From JAFMDF01 sp039024375 (lineage in GTDB: Bacteria; Bacteroidota; Bacteroidia; Chitinophagales; Saprospiraceae), in the NCBI GenBank assembly GCA_039024375.1, contig JBCCQK010000005.1, positions 1 to 49,515 of the forward strand: a DNA stretch of 49,515 bases, given 5' to 3'. The notes under the pieces are model-generated. The model worked only from the letters and a program-made list of their open reading frames with translations, made no database searches and was not told the origin of the DNA. This document shows positions 16,882 through 25,106 of the stretch, one piece after another; the first letter of the stretch is position 1; each line of letters opens with the position of its first letter. Position numbers and translations under genes: made by a program.

Positions 16882-17565
16882 TTATTTTGCAATAACTCCT
16901 CTTTGCGAAATATTACTTATCCTTCGCAGTTTACCCAAGTCTTCAAGTAGGTTAAACGCTTTTGTTATTGCTTTAGAATCATCCAAAAAGAAATTTGCTA
17001 ATTCTTTAAACTTGGATGTTGTCTTTAAGTATCTGAGGAAAAAGAAGCTGTCTAACGCCCCAAATTCTGACCCATTGGTAATTATCAGTTCTACAATTTG
17101 ACCCGTTATCCTATTTTTAAATTGACATTCAGCTCCGTGAAACCAAAATGTCCATTCTTTATTTACTTTTTCTCTTTGCCCATTATCCCTACTCTTTCTT
17201 CTCAAGTCAAATAGTGTTCTTCCTTCAAATGGATTTATTTGGTACGTTTCACCCAACATTTTCATTAGTCTGATTCCGTCTTTTCGGAATGAACAGGCCG
17301 CTTGATAAATTTCTTCTTTTTTCTCTAAAATTTCATTTGTTGCTATTGATGGATAAATCCAAATTTCTGGCATCCACCGAACGTTAAATACGTGATATTT
17401 AGGTAATTCTTTTTGAAGTGATTTTCGATATTCATCATCGGTCTTTCCACTCTCAAAAACGAAAATCAATTCATCATCATTCGACTTTAATAGCTTTCTT
17501 ATCTCATCAACCTCTATCAGTTTATTTTTTCCACTTTCTTCTTCTATGATAAATTTCTTTTTCAT
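16882..17565 (-). CDS. Hypothetical protein, possibly DUF6896-like
   Basis: I do not firmly recognise this 227-residue protein (from the ATG at 17565; the frame is open to 17583). The N-terminal half is charged and helical. The C-terminal half contains EWTFWFHGAECQF, then GQIVELIITNGSEFGALDSFFFLRYL. The HG-x-C-x-F...VE...FD/LD-F spacing recalls DUF6896 proteins, often found near toxin or immunity genes, but the match is weak. No signal peptide or membrane segment. It is the gene next to porV in the island; a truncated toxin-antitoxin relic lies just upstream. Confidence 0.6.
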   Translation of the reverse strand: MKKKFIIEEESGKNKLIEVDEIRKLLKSNDDELIFVFESGKTDDEYRKSLQKELPKYHVFNVRWMPEIWIYPSIATNEILEKKEEIYQAACSFRKDGIRLMKMLGETYQINPFEGRTLFDLRRKSRDNGQREKVNKEWTFWFHGAECQFKNRITGQIVELIITNGSEFGALDSFFFLRYLKTTSKFKELANFFLDDSKAITKAFNLLEDLGKLRRISNISQRGVIAK

Positions 17566-17587
17566 CTGACCTATTGACATCATGAGC

Positions 17588-17630
17588 TACTAGCATATTA
17601 GCCCAATCGCTTTAAAGTTTCTAAACCTCT
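17588..17630 (-). pseudogene. Relic of a second UPF0175/DUF3368 toxin-antitoxin junction
   Basis: Read on the minus strand, the segment encodes GLETLKRLG-stop followed by ATG CTA GTA. The intact module at 19388-19430 encodes DLETLKRLG-stop followed by ATG CTA GTA. The two stretches match over about 42 bp with roughly five differences, including the single-base gap class between antitoxin stop and toxin start. Beyond it the toxin frame is lost within a few codons and the antitoxin upstream part is replaced by a copy of the island repeat. It is the scar of a duplicated or decayed copy. Confidence 0.75.
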
Positions 17631-18022
17631 ATTTTTCCGCTTCTAGCATTTATGGTCAAAGCTGCCAGTAGGGTCGTGCATATTGAAGTTATACATTCTC
17701 GTTACACTTTGTTCTTTTGGCATTCTGCGTATGCTTATGCCCAGAGGCATAAAAAGTTTAGGAAAAAGAAAAGAACCAAAAACCCTTTTTTGCCATCGCT
17801 CTTTGAGCCACAGGCTCAAGCAGCGCAGAAAATAAACTGGTAGCCCATCCCTTCGGGTTCAGAACTGCGTTCTTCATGGTCAAACAGTATTTTGGCGGCC
17901 TCCCGCTCCGAAAACCAACAATATTAGAGTTAAAACTAATTTATGTACGAATCTAGAGGCAGTTAAATACTTAGCATAAGGCTAGAGCCCCACACCAATT
18001 TGAGTCTCGCACCAACTTGGCT
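17630..18022. repeat. Degraded, interrupted copies of the island repeat
   Basis: CGCTTCTAGCATTTATGGTC (17639-17658) followed by AAAGCTGCCAG matches the middle of the full element at 18134-18288. After about 280 unrelated bases, the rest of that element resumes (CTAGAGGCAGTTAAATA near 17950, then GGCTAGAGCCCCACACCAA near 17980), followed by GAGTCTCGCACCAAC, an end in the opposite orientation. Inside the interruption, TTGTTCTTTTGGC and AAAAGAACCAAAAA (about 17707-17790) are arms of a common Bacteroidota-type intergenic hairpin. No credible gene is present from 17566 to 18328. Confidence 0.65.
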
Positions 18023-18125
18023 GACACCCCATTTCATCAGAACTAACTCATATTCTTTTTTAAGGTTCTTTGATAATTTTTGCAAAATGTAGCTTAGACA
18101 TTCCTGTCTGAGACCACAAATAGTT

Positions 18126-18288
18126 GATTCCCTGTTGGTGCGAGGCTCCAGCCTCGTTCCTTTATTTTTTCGCTTCTAGCAGTTATAGCCAAAGCTGTCA
18201 GAGGCAGCTAAATAAACACGAGGCTAAAAGCTGTGCCGCTTTGCGGTAGTTAGCTAAATAGTTAACATGAGGCTGGAGCCTCACCAAC
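18126..18288. repeat. Full copy of a 155-bp inverted-repeat element (copy A)
   Basis: The ends GTTGGTG-CGA-GGCTCCAGCCTC (from 18134) and GAGGCTGGAGCCTC-ACCAAC (to 18288) are inverted repeats. Each end contains its own small hairpin, GAGGCT-CC-AGCCTC. The left 85-90 bp, from GATTCCCTGTTGG, is repeated in direct orientation at 19661-19751. The direct repeats flank the lipoprotein gene and the toxin-antitoxin pair, so homologous recombination between them could excise or duplicate that cargo. Confidence 0.75.
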
Positions 18289-18328
18289 TAGTTTTCTAGA
18301 CTTTACATTTTTCTAGTCGTATTCCTTT

Positions 18329-18850
18329 CTATTTACACGATACAAAATTCGCTTCCTCAAATACGGAATAATCAACTCCCCACAATTTTGCCGCACTTTT
18401 CATCTGCGGCTTTAAATCTTCACATAAATCAATCGTTTTGGCGGTGATTATGCTAGATTGTTCCAATAATGTTCTTTCCAGATTTCCTTTTTCTAATTCT
18501 GCTTTGAAAATCTTTGAATATTTATCACTAAAAAATAGTTCTGGATTCGATTGGGCGGTATGAATCATCGTCATGGAAACTGCCCAATACTTACACGAAT
18601 CCAATTGATGGTTTTCTAAGCTTACATAGGGAAAACCACTTTGCTTCGTCTTATCAATGATTAGCTCAAAATTTCTTTTAAATATCGCCTTTCTTTTCAG
18701 CTTATCAGCATTATACTTTTTTATATCAGATTTGTCCGTATTTACATATAATTGGTCTTCGGCTATCATTTTAGAATAGTCCAATTCTACCTGTACTTCT
18801 TTGCACGACAGCGACAAAAACAACAATAGACCGATTGTAATTTGTTTCAA
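18329..18850 (-). CDS. Small hypothetical lipoprotein
   Basis: 173 residues beginning MKQITIGLLLFLSLSCKE: a short signal peptide with a lipobox LSLS-C, so Cys16 would be lipidated and the protein anchored in the outer membrane or periplasmic face. The mature part is lysine-rich and helical, with two other cysteines (in DSCKYW and DLCEDL) and a C-terminal FVSCK. I recognise no domain. It lies between direct repeats A and B together with the toxin-antitoxin pair, so it may be cargo of a small mobile or duplicated unit. Confidence 0.75.
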   Translation of the reverse strand: MKQITIGLLLFLSLSCKEVQVELDYSKMIAEDQLYVNTDKSDIKKYNADKLKRKAIFKRNFELIIDKTKQSGFPYVSLENHQLDSCKYWAVSMTMIHTAQSNPELFFSDKYSKIFKAELEKGNLERTLLEQSSIITAKTIDLCEDLKPQMKSAAKLWGVDYSVFEEANFVSCK

Positions 18851-18915
18851 CTTGTTTTTCTTTTTGTAAAGAAACCCTTGTAATTAGGTAAGAAACAGAA
18901 TATTCCCTTTTTAAC

Positions 18916-19395
18916 CTATAATTCCCCTACCGATTCCAATATTATTTGATACAGTTTTTTACTTACCCTAAACCCAATCTCTTCAATTAATTTATCCAAA
19001 ATAGGCTTCAATTGCTCAATATACCCCTCTTGTTTTCCTTTTGCTAAAACACCAAGTAATCCTATTATTTCTAGACCTTGTTCCTTTGCGACACTTCTTC
19101 CTTTGCGTTCATCTATTATTAGTAAATCCGCTGTCGTTTCTTTTGCCAAGACTATTGCTTCACACTCTCCTAAATCTAAATACTCGAATAAGTTCTCCAC
19201 TGCTCTCCGGTCTTTCACCTTTTTAACAATAAGCCAATCATTAGTTGCAAGTATTTGACTATGCTCTTCATAATCTTTTAATTCTTGATATACTTGTCCT
19301 GGAATGAAAACGCTACCATAAATCTTCTTCAACAGTTCTAAGTGTCCAATTTGAATAAGATTCGTTATTGGCGAAGTGTCACTAATTACTAGCAT
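18916..19395 (-). CDS. DUF3368 PIN-like toxin
   Basis: 159 residues of the DUF3368 (PF11848) family, which has a PIN-type nuclease fold. Acidic residues expected for the metal site are D6 (VISDTSP), the E77/E79 pair in LGECEAIVLA and D95 in LLIIDERKGR. Such proteins are toxin partners of UPF0175 antitoxins and probably cleave RNA. The start codon is one base after the antitoxin stop, so translation is likely coupled. It is the second gene of the module. Confidence 0.88.
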   Translation of the reverse strand: MLVISDTSPITNLIQIGHLELLKKIYGSVFIPGQVYQELKDYEEHSQILATNDWLIVKKVKDRRAVENLFEYLDLGECEAIVLAKETTADLLIIDERKGRSVAKEQGLEIIGLLGVLAKGKQEGYIEQLKPILDKLIEEIGFRVSKKLYQIILESVGEL

Positions 19396-19396
19396 A

Positions 19397-19642
19397 TCAG
19401 CCTAACCGCTTTAAAGTTTCTAAATCTGCTTGAAAATCTTCTACATCGTACTTTATCAATACGTCTCGCTTTGCTAGTTCCTTCTGAAATTGTATTTGTG
19501 TGAGACCAGCCAATTTCTTTGCCCTTCCCATTGTCAGTTGTTCTTTATCGTATAGATAAACCGCTAAGTCAATCAACAACACATTTTGGGTTCGTCGCAA
19601 TTCTTCCAAAACATTTTTCGATATTACTAGGTCGTCTTTCAT
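19397..19642 (-). CDS. UPF0175-family antitoxin
   Basis: 81 residues with the UPF0175 (PF03683) pattern LTMGRAKKLAGLTQIQFQKELAKRDVLIKYDVEDFQADL. The LSxGKAxxLAGxxxxxF core is a small helix-turn-helix-like fold. It is expected to bind and neutralise the DUF3368 partner downstream and perhaps autoregulate the pair. A relic of the same gene's 3' end is at 17588-17630, so two copies of this module once existed here. Confidence 0.88.
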   Translation of the reverse strand: MKDDLVISKNVLEELRRTQNVLLIDLAVYLYDKEQLTMGRAKKLAGLTQIQFQKELAKRDVLIKYDVEDFQADLETLKRLG

Positions 19643-19660
19643 ATTTCAGCTATTTTATCT

Positions 19661-19751
19661 GATTACCCTGTTGGTGCGAGACTCCAGCCTCGTTCCTTTA
19701 TTTTTCGCTTCTATGCAGTTATGGCCAAAGCTGCCAAATGCAGCGAGATAA
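19661..19751. repeat. Partial copy of the island repeat (copy B)
   Basis: GATTACCCTGTTGGTGCGAG, then ACTCCAGCCTCG and CGCTTCTATGCAGTTATGG match copy A (18126-18213) at most positions in the same orientation. The right half of the element is missing. The remaining bases to 19919 contain GATACTATCA/TGATACTATC short repeats and no gene. Confidence 0.75.
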
Positions 19752-19919
19752 TCGCCACGACGCTTAACTGGCAGCTTCATGATACTATCATTTGATACTA
19801 TCAAAATGGATACATCTCAAAATGTCGTTTAAGGCACTTACACATTCGATAATTATGTCAAGGCCATTGCTTTACCAGACATGGCTATTATCAAGTTGGC
19901 AATAGTTACCTACTGGTTT

Positions 19920-20723
19920 TCATTTCGGTTCTTTTCTAATTTTTTTTAGATTTAACTCAGTGATTCTTTTCCCTATTATTTCGATTGATTCGTCAAACCA
20001 ACTCATCAGTTTTTTAATATGAATTAAATCTATAAACATTTCGTCTTTACCAATCGGAATTGCATATCGAAAAGTTATTCCATTTGGGTCGAAATCATCA
20101 AAGGCTAAAATCAAATTCTCGAACCACTTTGGAGGGTTCACACCCATTTTCTTTGTGAGAATTTCTTTTATAATTCCGTATAGTTGTTTTAAATCGTGTG
20201 TTTGCTTTTCTTTTTTTATCAGCGATTTTAGATATAATTCCGTTGCATGCCTATAATTATAAATCGCTGGATAAATTATATATCTCTCAGTTTCGTCATC
20301 AATCCCAATTTTAATGAGAAAATCTCCTGCTTTTCTATACGATTTAGCGAGAGTCAATTTATCCGAACATTCTGCCATTCCCCCTATCATCCAAACATTC
20401 GTTCCCATCAATTCATCTGCAAATTCTCTAAAAATCGGTTTAGCTTTCGTAGCTAACTCGGAATAGGGGTATTCAAACTGTTCATTAGAATTTAATCCAT
20501 ATCGAATATTCTCGAAATCTGGTTCTTCTTCCCAATACATGTAAATATATCCTAAAGTGCAGATATCTTCGATGGTGAATACTCGTATTTTACCAATTTC
20601 TGGGTTTGCATTTGGATTTAAATACTCCTTGAAATGATAAGCCATGCTTTTTATCACCTGTGTTTCAATCTCCAAAATTCTAGCAACTTCTGCGACTCTA
20701 TATTTTAATTCATAGTTTAACAT
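19920..20723 (-). CDS. MerR-type HTH fused to HEPN-like domain
   Basis: 267 residues. The first 65 resemble a MerR DNA-binding head (KYRVAEVARILEIETQVIKSMAYHF, then IRVFTIEDICTLGYIYMYW). The rest is alpha-helical, with IIYPAIYNYRHATELYLKSLIKK (148-170) followed by THDLKQLY (175-182). That YRHxxELxLK...HDL arrangement is typical of HEPN-like proteins of the defence/toxin type. The classical HEPN RNase motif Rx4-6H is not obvious, so catalysis is doubtful. I infer a DNA-binding regulator with a HEPN-type effector. It is the outermost gene of the island, next to the giant T9SS gene. Confidence 0.65.
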   Translation of the reverse strand: MLNYELKYRVAEVARILEIETQVIKSMAYHFKEYLNPNANPEIGKIRVFTIEDICTLGYIYMYWEEEPDFENIRYGLNSNEQFEYPYSELATKAKPIFREFADELMGTNVWMIGGMAECSDKLTLAKSYRKAGDFLIKIGIDDETERYIIYPAIYNYRHATELYLKSLIKKEKQTHDLKQLYGIIKEILTKKMGVNPPKWFENLILAFDDFDPNGITFRYAIPIGKDEMFIDLIHIKKLMSWFDESIEIIGKRITELNLKKIRKEPK

Positions 20724-20792
20724 TTTGTGTGTTTTTGGTTACTACAAAGTGACGCATATCGCTACTATACCAAGACTCTTGTAACATTCCCC

Positions 20793-23700
20793 CTACAACC
20801 CCGACGGGTCAAACTGCCGCTGCACCCCAAACCACTTCAAAATCCGCTCACCAATCCCCGGCGCATCAATGTGAATCATATATACGCCACTAGCGATGGG
20901 AATCCCTTTGCTATTTTTCAAGTCCCATTCCAGAGCGGGTTGGATTTGCTGTCGAGCGATAGCCCGATTGCTTCCCGTGACTCGGCGGCCCACTTCGTTG
21001 CGATTGTATCGACGGATAAAACGACCATCCAGCGAGTAGATAGTTACCGTTGCATTAGCGGGTAAGTTGGTGATTTTGACGACGTTAGAAAATTGGGAAG
21101 TTTCGTAGGAAGAATAGCCCAAGTACGGATTCGGGACGGCACGGATACTTTGCAAGGCTTCGTCCAACTCCACGTCCGCCGTTCTTTCTTGCGCTTCTAC
21201 GCTATCGAGTTTAATGCGGTAGGTTGGGTAACCGTTGAATTCGTCCGTACCTTCTTCAACTTGATAAGGATTATCTACCCGCAACTTGATGGTCAAGTCG
21301 TTGGGAATGAGACCGTCTTCGTAGGACAACATTTGGGTACCTTCGGCGGCCAATAACATTCCTGCCCAAGTGATAGATTCTAATGCTCGCACCTTTCTTA
21401 GCGGGCTAGCGCCAAATTCGGGGTCCAATCGCTGTCGAATCGCTTCACACTCGTCGTATTCTGTATCCGTCACATAAACGAAGTGCTGCCCACCTGCGTA
21501 CAAGTCATATAGGGAGGGAACTTCCGTCGCTACGGCTAAAATATTGGAGGGATTAAAAGCCATGTCACCGCCGCGGGGGGCTTCGCCTAAAAAGTTAGGA
21601 TTCAATCCTTCAGCGGTTGGGTTATCGGGGCGATAAACGGAGTTTTCGCCAAAGAAAATATTCAATCGTTTGCCCGTTTCCACGTCGATAGCGTAACCGG
21701 GGAACCAGCCCATGCCCGTCATCGGTTCGCCATCTTCATCTACGGCATTATCGGCAGCAGGTAAACCGTCAGGCCCCGCTTCCTTACCCACGGAAGGCGT
21801 TTTACGTACATCAAAATTATTGGCACCGCCTTCGGTCTCGAGAGCTAGACCTTGCAATTGGTCATAATAATACAAATTCGCCGTTTCGACGACGACACAA
21901 CGACTCCACTTCGATTTATCTTTGGTAAAAACAATATCGACGTTGTTTAACTCTCGGAAGGCCGAGACGTTCGTCGCAAATTTCTTATTTAGCACTGTTC
22001 TAAAACTTCGGGCTTCGTTAATCCACGCTGGCGAGATATAAGAATTTTGGGGAATCAGCCCTGGGTTATTCACAATTTCGTCCGACAAATCCCGATATTC
22101 GGTCATCGCAATGGGGACAAATAATCCACCCGAAATATTTTTCAGGCTCTGTGCGGGGTCTGTAGGTTCACCCTCCAAAGCACCGCTTTCGTACAATTCG
22201 AGGTCTTCGCCGGGGTCAGTTCGAATATAATTGAATGGGTCATTTCTAAACTCGGGCACGTTAGTTAACCACTGCGGCAAACTCGGGTCGGCGTAGTTGA
22301 TTTCTGCGCCAATGACGCCGTTTTGGTCATCTCTCGCCTCTCCCACTTCGGGGCGTTGTTCAATGGCAATTGAAAAACCATATTCACTAATGATTTGCTC
22401 GTTCAATTGGTCGATGGTTCTCGCCGATGCAATCTCCGTTCCGTCGGCCAAATTGGTCAAAATCCAATTCACTTCTTCGTCGAGACGGCTATTTTCCATA
22501 TTTTCATCAACAAAAGTCAGTAAAAACTCACCGTTTCGAACGTCCAATGGATTGTATATTCGGATATCGACGGGCCCACGTCCCGCTTTGTACTCAATTT
22601 CGCCCGTAAAACTACCGTCTAATATCGCTCCAATGGTCGATTCTTTCAAATCCAAAAAGACACCACCCGCACCTTCTCCGTCCAATCGAGTTATCTCCGC
22701 TCCACTACCAAAATCAGCGTTGAGGTCTTCGTAAATTATTTCTCTTGGAATAACCGTGTAGTATGGATTCGTTCCATCGCCAATGTTTCGCCGTCCTTCC
22801 AAATAGGGATTTCGCTGGCCAACGGCATTGGGAAATTGGGTAAACTCCTCGTAGTTGTTATAAGCGTAAGCCACCGCTGTGAAGTAGTACTTTTTCTGAT
22901 TGATAAGCGTCTTATCCCCATCGGCAAATTGGTCCTCCGTAATACGGAAGGTCTTCCGAATCCCTTGGTCCTGGCCTTGCACCTGTGATTCGGGCACCCA
23001 AATTTGACTCACTTGCCCTTCTCCCGCACTAGGATTAGACACGGGCCGCCAATTGAAAATTTCGCCTACGCCGTTGCGTTTATCGACTTGAAAAATCAAT
23101 CGCGCTTTGTCTGGGTCATCCAATTCCGCAATACTCACATTTGGACTAGCTAGTTGAAACAATTTATACCCCTCGAAAAAATACGTTCTTTCTTCTTCAG
23201 GAATTGTCGTCGGTGCTTGTAAATCTACCTCCGAATAGGCTTCGAATGCGTTATTAGAAGTGACCGCATCGTTAGTGAAAATAGCGATGATTTCTTGGTC
23301 CAATTCGATAAAGTCCACGTCGGGCGCATCGGGACCATCCGTAATATCGAAGCAGTTATCAAATAGCGCCTGCGCTACGTCGTCCGCAAACAGCAAAGCG
23401 TCAATATCAGGATTAGGATGTTGCACATCGGGCACCCAAACCACCCCAATAATCAATTCGTTGACCGAACCGGGGTCTAACCGAAAAGGGCCAGAAGCCT
23501 GTACTGTTCGGGTATCAAAACCTTCCAAATTCGACGTGGCCATCGACCAACCGTTCGGGTCATCGGGTCGATTCGGAAAGGCAAAAGGAATCTCGTTGGT
23601 GCTGTTCGGGTTTAACCCATTATTACCAAAAGTAAAGGGTGTCCCATCCTTCCAACTTCCCGATAACAAGTTATAGTATTCGTCGCCCGTATCTGGGTCA

Positions 23701-24974
23701 CCCATCGTCGCCGCTACGGGGGCAGTATCATCCCGTAAGAAATAAGTAAAGGAAGACATCGGTAATTCTACGATGGTATCAAATGATTCACCCACACTAG
23801 GATTTCTCAATCCACCGTCACCCGTAAACACTTTCGGTCCTAAAGGTCCTCTAAAGTAATCGACGCCCAACACGGGTACTTCGTCACAGTACGTATTCAC
23901 TCGGTCGGTTCCTACGGCACATTCGCAACCATTGATACCGTCCACCGCATCTCGATTATAGACGTAGGCCAAACTTCGGTCCACATCACACCCCACGTAG
24001 TCGTCGTCGGGGCAACCCAAATCAGCGTCCACCCATATTGCAAAATAAGTGCTATCAATACTTTCCACCGCTCGGTTAATCAACTTGTACCGTTGGAAAG
24101 TCATATCGTTGATTTCATCGTTGGTAGCGTAGGCAAAGGCTTGCACTTGCACTTCCATTTGAATCGCATCGGCATTGGTGGCCGTGTGAACGTTTCCATT
24201 ATCGTTGTAAATCCAAAACATCATTTCGTCGGGATACTGCGGTGTCTCACATCCTCGCAGTTCAATTCTTGGATAATCGCCATCTTCGGGTTCGTAGTTG
24301 CCGTCGCCATCTCTATCAAAAAAAGCCGCTAAGCCCTGAGAAGTATTCGGTAGGTCGAAACCACGCAACTCAAAGAAAAACTTATTCCCTCGACCGGGCC
24401 ATCCCTTCACGTTTTCGGGAATTAAATCCTCGTCGTATTCAATATTATTTTCTTGGGCATTGGCGTAATTCCGCAAATGCTCGTCGATTTCTGCCCCCGT
24501 TACCGTAAAAAAGCGGTCCCAATTTTCACACTCATCCGCTTCAATTGACCCTTCTTCGGGGTTCAACGGGCCGGGCCAGAAGTCTTCTCCGCCGTTCTGA
24601 CTATACGTTTGCGCTGCTACTTTCAAATTACCACCCGGGTCAAATCCACCTAACCAAACGGCCCCCGCAAAAATGGACGACTTTTCCGTCACCCCTGAGC
24701 CAGGTTCTACCTTAGGTACGATGTATTGTCCATTATCACTACCATCCCACCAGACGTCTCCGCCCGTCAACAAACGAGCGCGCACGTTATTAACGCTCAT
24801 ATCAATTTGCGCTTGAGCCGCCACACAGTCGGAGCGATAGTTAGCGGGACGATTGGTTTCTTTCTTTTCCGTTCGATTGGATTTGCCCGATTTGTCTTTG
24901 AGATTTTTGTACGCATACATGGGTTGCGTCATCCAAAAACTTAGGGCGAATAATAAGTAATACCTCACTTTCAT
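20793..24974 (-). CDS. Giant T9SS-exported protein with C-terminal sorting domain
   Basis: 1393 residues from the ATG at 24974, which precedes a clean signal peptide (MKVRYYLLFALSFWM...MYA); the frame is open to 25052 without one. The body is Asp/Gly/Pro-rich with calcium-site-like DRDGDGNYEPEDGD and many beta-type segments, and several Cys pairs in the first third. The last 85 residues form a T9SS type A domain: VPNPY, VTIYSLDGRFIRR, WDLKNSKGIPIASGVYMIHI, ILKWFGVQR. It would be exported across the outer membrane and surface-attached or released. It is the second gene after the TonB-dependent receptor (132 bp apart) and likely a partner of it. Confidence 0.85.
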   Translation of the reverse strand: MKVRYYLLFALSFWMTQPMYAYKNLKDKSGKSNRTEKKETNRPANYRSDCVAAQAQIDMSVNNVRARLLTGGDVWWDGSDNGQYIVPKVEPGSGVTEKSSIFAGAVWLGGFDPGGNLKVAAQTYSQNGGEDFWPGPLNPEEGSIEADECENWDRFFTVTGAEIDEHLRNYANAQENNIEYDEDLIPENVKGWPGRGNKFFFELRGFDLPNTSQGLAAFFDRDGDGNYEPEDGDYPRIELRGCETPQYPDEMMFWIYNDNGNVHTATNADAIQMEVQVQAFAYATNDEINDMTFQRYKLINRAVESIDSTYFAIWVDADLGCPDDDYVGCDVDRSLAYVYNRDAVDGINGCECAVGTDRVNTYCDEVPVLGVDYFRGPLGPKVFTGDGGLRNPSVGESFDTIVELPMSSFTYFLRDDTAPVAATMGDPDTGDEYYNLLSGSWKDGTPFTFGNNGLNPNSTNEIPFAFPNRPDDPNGWSMATSNLEGFDTRTVQASGPFRLDPGSVNELIIGVVWVPDVQHPNPDIDALLFADDVAQALFDNCFDITDGPDAPDVDFIELDQEIIAIFTNDAVTSNNAFEAYSEVDLQAPTTIPEEERTYFFEGYKLFQLASPNVSIAELDDPDKARLIFQVDKRNGVGEIFNWRPVSNPSAGEGQVSQIWVPESQVQGQDQGIRKTFRITEDQFADGDKTLINQKKYYFTAVAYAYNNYEEFTQFPNAVGQRNPYLEGRRNIGDGTNPYYTVIPREIIYEDLNADFGSGAEITRLDGEGAGGVFLDLKESTIGAILDGSFTGEIEYKAGRGPVDIRIYNPLDVRNGEFLLTFVDENMENSRLDEEVNWILTNLADGTEIASARTIDQLNEQIISEYGFSIAIEQRPEVGEARDDQNGVIGAEINYADPSLPQWLTNVPEFRNDPFNYIRTDPGEDLELYESGALEGEPTDPAQSLKNISGGLFVPIAMTEYRDLSDEIVNNPGLIPQNSYISPAWINEARSFRTVLNKKFATNVSAFRELNNVDIVFTKDKSKWSRCVVVETANLYYYDQLQGLALETEGGANNFDVRKTPSVGKEAGPDGLPAADNAVDEDGEPMTGMGWFPGYAIDVETGKRLNIFFGENSVYRPDNPTAEGLNPNFLGEAPRGGDMAFNPSNILAVATEVPSLYDLYAGGQHFVYVTDTEYDECEAIRQRLDPEFGASPLRKVRALESITWAGMLLAAEGTQMLSYEDGLIPNDLTIKLRVDNPYQVEEGTDEFNGYPTYRIKLDSVEAQERTADVELDEALQSIRAVPNPYLGYSSYETSQFSNVVKITNLPANATVTIYSLDGRFIRRYNRNEVGRRVTGSNRAIARQQIQPALEWDLKNSKGIPIASGVYMIHIDAPGIGERILKWFGVQRQFDPSGL

Positions 24975-25052
24975 TATTTCTCTGTTTTTAGTTCTTTTTT
25001 TACAGTCAAGGGGAGCAGTAAAGATAAATACACATTTTATCTTATTACTCAA

Positions 25053-25072
25053 TGCAGGTCAGGAGACCTGCA
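25053..25072. repeat. GTC-NGGA-GAC family hairpin
   Basis: TGCAGGTC-AGGA-GACCTGCA: an 8-bp perfect stem with a 4-nt loop, sharing its apex with the hairpins at 6341-6457 while the arms differ. It lies between the TonB receptor and T9SS genes on the minus strand and could tune expression of the second gene. Confidence 0.7.
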
Positions 25073-25106
25073 GATAGCGGTCTTAAGTCTGATTGCTCAC
25101 TTACTT

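Noticed and set aside
17652..17843. 63-codon ORF in the island
   Set aside because: Made of repeat arms (TTCTTTTGGC and its complement), so it is a by-product of the intergenic repeat.
18126..19751. CRISPR array suggested by repeated blocks in the island
   Set aside because: Repeats are few, about 90 bp long, irregularly spaced, and flank genes; no spacer-repeat alternation.
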